This document shows positions 26,501 to 38,500 of a stretch of DNA of 64,000 nt, piece after piece. A program made the position numbers and the translations under genes. Positions within the stretch are counted from its first letter, which is position 1; each line of letters opens with the position of its first letter. The notes beneath the pieces were generated by a model, which was given only the letters and a program-made list of their open reading frames with translations, searched no databases and was not told where the DNA came from. Source of the stretch: Patiria miniata (Eukaryota > Echinodermata > Asteroidea > Valvatida > Asterinidae); assembly GCF_015706575.1 (NCBI RefSeq), contig NW_024037052.1:12884711-12948710 (forward strand), read 5' to 3'.

Positions 26501-29500
26501 AATTGTACACAAGTTGCTCTTTCCATTTAAAACTTTAAAAAGTTAATAGGTGAATGAATTGCTTGGACATTTTTTTATCAGTGTATAGAGGGTCTTGTTT
26601 AAAAAAATGATTACCAGATTTGAAGGGCAAATAACATTCCATGCAAAAGTTGGAAGCAAATTTGTAAAACTGACTTTTGTGCATCACAGCTCGGTTCTAC
26701 ACAAGTGATGTTCATGGAAAGACGAGTGTTGTTTGGTCAGGTCCCTCTTCATCTGACTACCTCCAGGTCTGCTGTGCTGCAAAACACAAGCCAGAACCAC
26801 GCTTACTTCCAGGTACCACACCATTTTCTTCTGGTTACTTGTTTAACAAGTTACTTATTTTACCATTTGAATTAGAAAATTGTTAAATTTGTGTAGAGGC
26901 TTTTGTTACGTCATTTTCAGAGTTGCAATCAGGTCATCATAAGTCAATCACAAGTCCATCATCAGCCATTCAGTTTCAAATCAGGTGTCAAACTATTCAA
27001 GTGAACTAAGATATCGGCATTCCTTTGACACTGTGTTACTTGTGACTAGACTTACGACTTGACTCGGGATTGACTTGTGACTGACTTGTGACTGAATTTT
27101 GATTGACTAGTAATTGACCTGTAATTGACTTGTGATTGACTTGTGATGACTTCCAATTGACTTTGACTGACTTCTGATTGACTTGAGATTGACTTGTGAT
27201 TGACTTGTGATTTATTGTGTTGACTTCTGATTGACTTGTGATTGACATGTGATTGACTCATGATTGACTTGTGATATTACTTATGATATGACTTGTGATC
27301 AACCTCTAATTGACTTCTGATTGACTAATGATTTACTTATGATTGGCTTATGATAAACTTAGGATTGACTTATCATTGACTCATATTCGACTCGAGATTG
27401 ACCTGTGTCCAGACTTGTACTTGACTTGTGAATGCTTCAGATTGCCCTTGTGATTACCTTGTGATTTGACTTGTGATTGATTTGTGACTGACTCAGTTCC
27501 GATTCTGGCTTTGATCCCAGGTCGTGGATCCCAGCCCGGTACCCGGCCTCACCGTCACACCAGTCCAAGGCGTGGTTCCCGTGGGCGGTACCACTGAGCT
27601 AGGCATCTACTTCACCCCTGGAGCTGTCATGAAGTTTGACACCAGGCTAGAGGTGGCTATCAGAGGCTGGAAGACTATTGAGCTGAGGATGGGGGGCACC
27701 GTGGAACCTCCCATGGTGGATATCGATGTGGTAAGACCATAGAGCTATATTAAATTACTAGAGCGCTAACTCCTCATTCTGTGCGCGGAGATGCTTTGAA
27801 GCCATCCTGGGCGCAGACATTTTGAATTCATGTGCGTGTTTGAAGAACATAAGGAATTAGATGGATTGAATTTTGAAAGTGTACTCTACATGCAACGCGC
27901 AAGTAGAACATACGCAAACAACTTAAGCGCGTCATTGACGGTTTAAAAAAACGTGAGGTGATGGCAAAAAGCATCTTCAGCAAATTCGCGCATGCGTTGC
28001 GCTGTTTGTGTAGAGCAAAATGACATGCTCAATTGCTGATCGTGCGTTTCAGTTTTGGGCGTATCGGCTTCGATGACGCACCAGTATGGAATACAAACGC
28101 AGATATGCAAATAGCCGTACAAAAGCCGTACAAAAGTTCTAGGTCTCCATAGGTTTGTGCACAAACATGGATGCGCCCAGCTGGCATTACTTTGTTCAAG
28201 AAGTTAGCGCTCTAGTAATTTAATATAGCTCTATGGGTAAGACTAACTTCTCCATTGAGTTGTACTGTCTTTAATGTTCCATAATTTGTCTCAAGTGCTT
28301 TGAATTATGATTACGTACAGTTTCAGATATTAGAAATTCTTCAATTTTCCATCTTTCCATTCAGCCCACCTTCCAACTTGGCGGTGTCTACTGTGCCTCT
28401 AATCTGACCGTCCCATTCAAACTGATCAACAAAGCCAGGACGAGAGCCAAGGTGGTCTTTGACTTGTCACGTTTCCGTGATTTCTCGCTCAAGTTTGACG
28501 CCGATGTCATGGAAGGTAAATCACGAAGCTTTCCTTCTGCTTAACTTATATCCTTACTTATTTAAAGCCTAAAGTACCATTTGCAGTACAAAATCAAAAA
28601 TACTGAGAAATCAAAAATACTGAGAAATAAAAAATACTGAGAAATAAAAAATGTTGAGTAAAGATGGGATTAGAATGTAAAACCTTACAAAATTAATTTC
28701 ACCTGACTTGTCATTTTGAAGAGACTTTAATTCTATTGACAATTGGGATAATGTATTAAAACTAAATTTCAATATTGTGATTTTGTCTTTCTCCAACATA
28801 CTTTTTTTTGCATCAATGTAGGGAAAAAGCTAATTTTGAAATTTATATCTCATCCCAAAAGTAATCTGTCGTACAAAATATATTAAAACTGTAAATGAAA
28901 TATTTGGTCAAGTTAGCATCAGATTTAGCACCAGATTTAGCACCAGATTTAGCACCAGACTCTTCTGCCAGCTTATTAATGTTAAGTCTGCTACGTTTGC
29001 AATTAACAAAATCAGAGTAACAGTCCAATATCAATTGATTTTTGTGGTGTAACGTTTAGAATCTGAAGACACAATGAACCCAGGCGTTTACAAGGTCACC
29101 GTGGGCGGCATGCAGACCATCAAATGCCAGCTCAACTTCCAACCCACCGAGGTCGCGTCCTACGACTTCATCATGCCGGTCTCCATCAACCAAACCGAGG
29201 CCCCTACCCCGGAGTCCACCCCCTTCCCACCCACCCCGGCCCCCTCCACAAAGAGCATCAACCACATCATCACCCCACGGCCTGTCTTGGTTACTGTAGC
29301 GACCCCGCGTCGTCGCATCGTTGCTACGGCGCTGCGTCAACCCCTACAGCTCTCACATTCCAATTTAGACTTCTCCTTACCGTCTGGTTACCTAGACTTT
29401 GGCGTGGCCGGCTCCCCGTCCCAGACCCAAGGAACGCTCCTGGTCAACAACAGCAGCAAGAGTTTGAAGTGGAGCCTGGATCTGAGCAGCTGTGGGAAGG

Positions 29501-32500
29501 CCATGGAGGAAGGCATCTTCCGCTTCCTGATGCCTAACGGGATGCCGTTCCTGTCCTTCAAGGAAGGAGGAGGAACTGTCAAGGACACCTTAGCACCAGG
29601 GGAGACCTACCCACTGGGTGTCATGTTCTGTCCAGGTAAGAAGTAATGCAATAGCTATTTTAACAGTTCGCTACGGATGACGTGTATACCCGCAAAGGTT
29701 TTGCGGTATTCGGAACGGATGACGGATAAACACGCAGGGATCTAGGCCAGAAATATCTACCAGCGACCCGCTCGCAGCAAGCAAGGCCGGAAATATGAGT
29801 GTGCTGCCCGAGGGTGATGGCTTCAACCCACCTGGCATGAGGTCGAGTGAAAAGTAATCCCGAGCCTCGTTCCGTTCTTGTCAAAATAATCCCGGCGTGA
29901 ACTAGTTAAAGGCACATAAGATCATTTGCTTTTTAAAAATTTTGTTCGTTTTTCAATCATTACACCACTCCAAAATCCCAAAGAGGAATGTTAAAAGCCT
30001 AACCTGTTGAAGTTTCAGCTCAGTGGATATTATACTTTTCGAAGAACCATTTTGAAAAACCATGCAAAAACCTTTTGATTACGAAACACGATTTTGTCTA
30101 TAGCACTCTTTATTTCCAAAAATCAATCTATTGACTAATTCTTGGAAATCACCTACATTTCTTGATTTCTTCTAAATGACAGCAAGTCAGACGAAAAAAA
30201 ATTTCACATGGTGTTTAGCATCAGTTCCATTTTTAATCCCAGTAAGCTTTTTGATAATAATTTGGTAGGTTACTTTTGGGAGAAATGCAAATGATCCTAT
30301 ATGCCATTAACCAGTTCACATCAGATGACGTGTATACACGCAAAGGTTTTGCGGTATTCGGAACGGATGACGGATAAACACGAGCGAGGCCGGAAATATC
30401 TGTCAGTGACCCGCTCACAGCGAGCGAGGCTGGAAATATCAGGGTGTGCTACCCGCAGATGACGGCCTGAAACCGTCTGGCATCGAGGCTCCTGAAAAAA
30501 ATCCCGTGCCTGGGTCCGGTCACTGTCAAACTAATCCCGGCGCGAACTAGGCAATGTGTGACTGCACCCCCGTTATGGATGGTGTCAAAATTCCCCCAAA
30601 CCGTCATGTATAACAATAAGGGTTTGCTGTCCTAAATGTTTATCTACAGTACAAAATATCAAATAAGTTGTATTTCTTTTTTATTCTACCTAGATGAGCC
30701 GGGAGAATTTCACGCCAAAGTTCCCATCATCCTCAACCATGATGAGTCTCGACCTTACCTCCATATCCACCTCTATGGAGTCCTCAAGTCACCCCAGTTG
30801 ACCTTTGACCCGCTGGCCATTGTGTTGACCCCGGTTCCCTTGGCAACTAAAGTGTCAGCTGACTTTACCATCCAGGCCGCTGGCTTTAGAAAGTAAGTTT
30901 GTTCTGAACATTTATTTAGAATTTCTTTAAAAAGGCAACACAGCAAGTATAATACAGTGGAATGCCGCTTTAATGAACATCGCAGGATCCACAGAAATTG
31001 TTTGTAACAGCGATCGTTCGGTATAGCGATTTTAAGCTGCTGGTGCTCCGGTACTCACTTTTCAATAAATATCGCCCTTCAGAACTTCACCCTGCACGCC
31101 CTGGTAGTTACTGAAAGATGACTTTGAACACGTGCCGACTATTGAATTATGTAATTACACAGTTTTTGAGCTTACTAACTACAGCAATGGATGGCTTGCC
31201 CCTTTTATTCCTTGGTGAAATAATCGCAACTCTGTGGCTTTTTCAATGAAAATGTTCAGTATGTTTTGTACACGACAATCGGGAGCCAAGGACAATGTTC
31301 AGTATAGCCGAATGTTCGGTATAGCGGTGTTCGGTATAGCCACGTTCCACTGTAGTATATTCTCAGTGAGTGGCAGATTTGTCATTCAGTCAATTACAAC
31401 TCAGTCACAGCTCAATATGCAAAAGTTGATTACCTATCAATAAATAAGTCATTCACAAGTAAGTCACATATCAAAGCACAAGTCAGGTCATACATAACAG
31501 CGGACGCACATTGACAAATAAATCCTTATGTCACTGTTCATAGGAATAGCTTGTGTAAAGCCCGAGTTCTTTTGCAAATACAGGGGGAGTCAGAATGATC
31601 TGGACCCAAATTAAAGAAAATATTAAAAATATGAAGCAATTTTTAAAATAAGTGCAAATGAGATATGTTATAGGCTGGTATCTTGAACATATTTGGTGAG
31701 AGTTTCATGTATATCCATTGTACCTTTTTGAAGAAAAGCGCTAGCAAAGAACACACGTTAAAAAACACTCTGACTACGGTTCCATGGTTCAACAGATTTA
31801 TTGAAATTACGTACTGATGTGAAGCAGTGTAATAACAAATAAACACCTAGTCATGGTGACTGACTCACTTGAAGTTATTGACACATGAAAAAGGCAAAAC
31901 CAATTCCATGTGCAGACTGGAAAATGAGCCACTTCAATGAAAATGGCATAACTCCTCACCACAGTCACTGATTTAAAAAATTCAAAATTCCTGTGGAAGA
32001 CAAGGTAATAACCATTCATATGAAACACTCAGTTTTTTCCTCAATGTACTCTATTTGCCACAAAAAGTAATGGTGAACTTGGGTCTAGATCATTCTGACT
32101 CACCCTGTATTTGTACGTTTCTTTTAATATTTGTGTCAGCTGTGTATCCAAAACACTCATGTTCTTACTCATTCGAAGTACTCAGTGAGCACAAATTTGG
32201 TGCCTTAGGCTTGATTCCTGCAGTAAAACTATATCAGTTAAGTTGAGGACCTTGAAAAAGACTAGAATGCTTGCCCACATCTCAGGCAAATGGTGACCAT
32301 TCAGTTTTCTCCTGTTTGTTAAAAAGCAATGTTTGAAACCATTTTTTAATACCAGAAATTGTTTCACGTACTCAGTGAGTGCAAATTTGGTGCCTTCCTG
32401 CAGTAAAACCTTATAATAATAGTTTAATTGAGGACCTTGAAAAAAGACTAGAATGCTTGCCCACATCTCAGGCAAATGGTGACCATTTTATAATTTTCTC

Positions 32501-35500
32501 TAGTTTGTTAAAAAGCAATGTTTGAAATCAATTTTAATACCAGAAATTTTTGTACCTACTCAGGGAGACCGTGATTGATGTTGAGCTTCCAGACGTTGAG
32601 CTAGACGACGGCAGCAAGATGTCTGTTCTCAGCGTGACCTTCCCCGATGACCAGACTATCCAGCCTTGCTGTGGGGATGAAGGAGACGAGGAACCGTTCA
32701 TCTTGAAGTGTAAAGTCACATTCTGCTCGCCTAGACCCGTGTCCTTCACACAGCCGGTCAAGTTTGTGGATACTCAGGGAAACAGGTGGGTAGGAAGTAA
32801 AATCTGTCATGAGCCAATGTGGTCAATCAGGCTGGTGTTTATCTCCATTTTCAGTGGCATGAAATGACTGAGAATATTTCTGTTTTCCTCTGGATGGGAT
32901 GCCAGTCAAAAGGTTACTGCTCAGCTAATGCCAGTACCCATTTATATTCCTGAGTGGAGAGTGAAAGTTGGGATAAAGTGGCTTGCCCAAGGACACTACA
33001 CATAGCCAGCAGCTGGATTCGAAACGCCTGCCCTTTTGATCATAAGTCACGATCCGTAACCGCTAGGCCATACTCTGTTGACTTAAGCCTGAAGGACTTG
33101 TAAGGACTTGTGAGGACACTGCTACAACACTGCTCAGTTGGAGAGACACACCACGTACACATACTGGTTTGCGCGAAGTACGCATGACTTATCCTGAATG
33201 TGCACAAAGTCATAGCGTCTTTGTGTGAGCATCATGCGTCGTCGGCAGTGCATACAAATGTCTCTCCTTGTGGTCTCCTCCAACTCTCCCTTTCTTACCA
33301 TTGAGGGGTACGTGTGCATGGAGCTTATAACAGAGCTGCAAAGTGACAAGTAATGCCTCTGTTACAATTCGTTTGAGCTTTTCACCTGACACTGAAACTA
33401 GATGTCTTGGGACTGACTTTGGTAATGTTTTGTAAAAATTTAATTACAGCTCTGGTTTTAAAGTCTTCAAAAGGCTTGCACATCACTTGTAGTCTTACCA
33501 GATTATTTTATAACTTAATAAGTATCAATGATTTGCAAAACTTCTTTTCTTTTTCCACAGTTTCTCCATCCCAGTCACGGCCACCGCCGATAACTGCCTC
33601 CTGACAGCCTATCCCTTCGTAGCCCAGCACCGCACCGACTTCCAGATCGTCACCGAGCAGGGACAGACCCTGCGAGGGCGGCGTTCATCGGCCAACTCTA
33701 AAGAGAGTCTGGGGAACGTCGGGGAAGCGGTCATGATCCCCGTGGAGTCACCGAGTAGACCATCTACTCAGAGAAGCTCGGCTAGTACCAGCTCACGGTT
33801 TGGTGCAACCACCTCGACCTACGAGGAATCTACTGACAGCATCACAGGTTAGTTTAAGATGTCTATGGGCTCTGTGCGTGAACAAGAGTGGGCACTTTTT
33901 ACCACTTTAGAGAGCCCAGTGGTTGGGACACACGCGTCTGTGTTCTGGTTTGCGCATGAATAGCACGAAGTACGCCGACTTATTATATACAGAATGTGCA
34001 CAAAGCCAAAGCATTGTTGCGTGAGCGTCAGGCCCCATCGGCAATACATACAAATGTCTCTTCCAGTGGACTTTTCCCAACTCTCCCTCTTTTGCCGTTA
34101 AGGGGGTGGATACTTGTGCAGGGAGCCTTCACGATAAGATCCAGACCCAATTTCATAGCTCTGCTTAACAGTCAATTTTCTGCTAACAGAACCTCCATCT
34201 ATTTCATAGAGACTGTTAAGCAGTAAGCACAGCAAAAACATGCGTAACCACAGAGGAAAAATTTGCTAAATCAGTGACGTAGCAATAGAAATCTCCATGC
34301 GCGCACAACCGTTTGCACATCCACGCCATGAAATTGTGCTTGAGCGGTAGCTTTACTTTATGCTACAGTAAGCACAACTTTCCTGCTATTAAGCAGTGTT
34401 ATGAAATTGGGCACTGAAGGTTTGCATGGTAAATTCGGCATTTAGAGTATGTTTACCATTGCACTATGTGACAAGCATTCATTTTTGTGAGTTTGTGTGG
34501 TTCTGAACAGAACTGGTGGAAACTCACAACAGAGACTTCCTTCCACAGAACTTATTTTGTTGTCTAAAGAAGCTCCAAAACTGGTTTTAATGGTTGTATC
34601 TGTGAAGATTGGACTAATGTGAATTTTTGCCAAATATGTATGGAATTTGATCCTTGAGTTTGTTCAACTGTTGTGTTTGATCAAACACGCATTCAAACAC
34701 TAGGCTGGTTTGATACTACATACAAAACTTATAGTGAAAGGAATTTGAAGCCAATAGAGAATGACATACTTTTTAATCTTGATAAAAATGAAATTTTCAC
34801 ACATATACATGTATGTATCTGGAGTTGAAAGTTATTGTTACTTAATAACTGCAAATGTATATTTCTGAAATTTTAACTTGTATCCTTTAAATAATTTTGG
34901 CCAAAAAACCCATACAAACCTTTGTGGCTGTTTCAAAACTACATATAAATGTGAAAGATGCATGCGGGGCCAAAAGGGATTTCAAACTTAAATCTTAATA
35001 AATATGAGAATGTCGTACATATATCTGGAACTGAAGTTATTGCTACTTAGTAAACTGGATCGCAATTTTATAGTCAAGTACTCAGAATAGGTATGTATCT
35101 ATGGATGTTTTATTTTTTAAATTTCAATTTAAATAGACCTTTTTTTAACAGTTACATGTCATGATTGTGTGTACTTGAGATTCCAAATTACATTCTGAGT
35201 AAGCAACTGTCTTCTGTCACCTACAGAGTCTACCTACCGTAGCACTCCCCGGGACGGAGCCGTCAACCGTGCCGTTGCCGACCGTTCCATCATCGACCCA
35301 GAGAGCCGGCTTGGTCTAGCCTCCCGCTCCCTGGGCTCCGCAGCCTTCCCTAACGAGGACACAGAGGAAGGAGTGTTCCATCAGGAGGTCCTGATGGCCA
35401 TACAGAGATGGATCACGCTGCATGGATGGTCTGGGGGTCCCTACCCGGTCTCCGTACCTGAAGGACTGAGAAGGTAGGGTACGGGTTGATGCAGCTAAGC

Positions 35501-38500
35501 AAGAGATATCGCTCAGCTTATTCATGTGCTAAGAATTAGAATGTGTAATTATTGTATCAGATTAGGTCTGTCTTTCAGATCAACAGCTTGGTGGACTTCA
35601 TGAAGTAGTCTAGTATCATTGACCTGCTAATCGGAAAACCAAACAATTGGAAACTAGTTAGTTACCCTAGATAACTTCATAACAAATATCTATCTGAAAT
35701 TCCTTACAATTATTATAACGCCTTTTCTAAACAGTCGCGTAGATGTCAAAATCTGGCTTTTCTGCTTTTTTTGTTAACTTAAGTCTTTTTCCTCACTCTC
35801 ATTACCATTTTTAACACTAAGAACAGAAATATGTACCTGATTTGTTGTGTGTTTTTTCAAATAGTCATGCTAAGATACAGTGGGAGTCAAAATGAAAGTG
35901 ACCGGGTTACGATATTTAATAGATATGTGGCTTGCTCCATTTAAAAACAAATACATAGGAACAAAGTACATGTCTTTGAATAGTAACTGTGAACATTTCA
36001 CGTAACTTGCAAACTCTGTTCTTAAAAATATACTACAAAATTCAGCTGTCCACCACTGATCATTTACCAATACGCATTGTTGAATACCCTTTAAATACAA
36101 TGAAGGAAAACTTGCAACTGAAAACAGACAAATCTCACCATTCTAATTTCAAGAAAAAGATTTGATTTATTCCTCACTTACAAAACACAAAATCTGACAG
36201 TAAAGAAAAAGTATCAGTCTTGACTCAATTAAATCTCAATTGCATTTGAATGCCTGTGTGTTATCTCTGGTTCTCACTTGGCTCAATAGCTTCAAAGCAT
36301 TTTGCATTCCATGGACAGCTGTAAAAATGTTTCTTTTTTAGTAAAACATCCATAACTTCTGATAGCATGGGTCATTTTCAGTAATTTTTTTTCAGATGAG
36401 TGGAAGAGCATGCTCATTTAATACAAGCTTCATTGATGTAACAAACATTATTGCTTAACATTATCCCCGTTATTTTCCTTTTTACTCACACTGTAGACTA
36501 TAATCCCCCAAATTGTGTGTTTTTCATTCCTGCAGTGGAGTCGCCAAGAACTCTGCTCCTGAGCAAGCCCGCGACAAGGCCTCCCAGGGAAGCCCTGCCA
36601 CCAACAACTCCAAGACCAGTCGCAGCAAGACCATCTATGACCTAATGGCTCATATGAGTGGTCGTCTGGTACCTGGAATCCCCATCAACCAAGCCCTGCC
36701 TGCTGATCCTACCGAGAGGGTCCTGCAGCTGCACTGGCAACACTCTACTTTGCTGACTTTCTTGAGGTATCAGAAAGGCTTCCTTAAAAAAAATATCATC
36801 AAATTAATCCAAAATATTGAGGAAAGTCACAGATATTTGTTTGGAGTTGAATGAAAGAAAACAGAAGATTCTTTGTAAGATAATTATGTTAAAAAAAGAC
36901 AAATATAGCCTTTGGGAGCACCCAAGAAATATAATTCAAAATTACGAGGAAAACAATTTGTATGTAAGAAAGAGGGTATTGTTCTAAAATGTTAAACTCA
37001 CAAGGAGACAATCATCTTCCAATGTTTATCAACGAAAAATGGGGGAAAAAATAGCAAAAAATGTTTCTTCGGCATTCTTAATTGGCAACATTATTATCTA
37101 AAAACACCTTAAGCTAGATTAACGGATCCAATGCTGTGCGACTGCGTATAAACAGAAACATAGCATATTTTACAAAGACGGTCAGAGCATACTGACCGGA
37201 ACGTCGAGTTTATACCTCTGGTTCTTTTCAGAACCATTCTCTTAGTTGAGAAATTATTCGCACATGGTGTTTCCGCAAACCTTTCATTATTCATTATATA
37301 TTTTACAAGTGCAGTAAAATTCAGCAGAGCTCTGGTTGCAATCACTTTTACCTGTTACTTGTTTTGCATTTACCAAACATTGCTGAACTAAGTGAACTTG
37401 TGTCATTGATATATTTCTATAAAACTAAACAGAAAATATAGAAAATTTTCACCTGCTTCTTAAAGCTACAGTCCATCATTTGTAATTTGTGCATTTTGTT
37501 CGTTTGAAGCAACAAAAGAGTTCAAAATCTAATGAAGGATACTGAGCAACTAACCTGATGAAGTTTCAGGTAAGCTTCAGCTGTACATTCCAAGAAAAAC
37601 AGCATTCTAAGATCTCAATTTCAAATCAAAAGTTACTGAATCATGTTTTGAATTGTTTTGAATTGCAGTTATACGCGACGTCGCGCACTGATCTGACGAA
37701 TTATAACAACCGCGCGCGCGTGTGCATCGTGCCAATGCTTGCGGGCTTCGCTGAATAACAAAACGAACTACTAATTTAAATTTTCCTACGGTGCTTCTTA
37801 AGAATCACCGTTGGAAATGCCTTCTTTCGTTGATTACTTCAAAATGACAGCTTCCCAGAAAGAAAAATTTCACAGGGAGTTTAGTTCCCTTCCTATCTTT
37901 CAACCAAGTTTGTTTTTCAACAATAATTACGCCAGTTACTTTTCGGATGGCTGCAAATGATGGACTATAGCTTTAAAATTCAAATGAGCTCCGGTCTCAA
38001 AAAGTGTTGGCCTATCCTGTTCGTAGGGTACTGCAATACACGTTCACGCACTACTGATTACTAGCGCCTATTGGCTATAAACACGCAGCTTTGTACTACG
38101 TCCGATTCCAATGCTATGCAGTAGGCAGTGGGTGTGGTTTAAGTTGAAATGATATCACACTTGCGAACCGGATATCACCTTGACTGTTGCTCTAACAGAT
38201 TGTTTGCACCGCACCCATCTTTTTGAGGTGTGTACTTTTGTTCCACTGGGATACGCATGAGTGGACCACTTGTACGTTTCGTGCTTCTGACCTTAAATAA
38301 CAAAAAACACCTCAATAGCGGCTGGTATACATTTTCCATTTTGTACATTTCCTTTTGTTTATTTCACATAAAGAGGACAGGAAAAAGGTGACTATCATTT
38401 TTCAAATTCCAAATTCTAGGAGCCAAGGTGCCTCTGTGGCCAACGTCAAGCCAGAGTACCTGTTTGAGCCTCAGGACTACCAACGCTGGGTCAAACTCCA

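Noticed and set aside
29056-29340. Minus-strand Gly-rich frame and a second plus-strand frame at 29124-29537
   Set aside because: Both are shadows of CFAP47 exon 20, whose own frame is supported by homology and splice phase.
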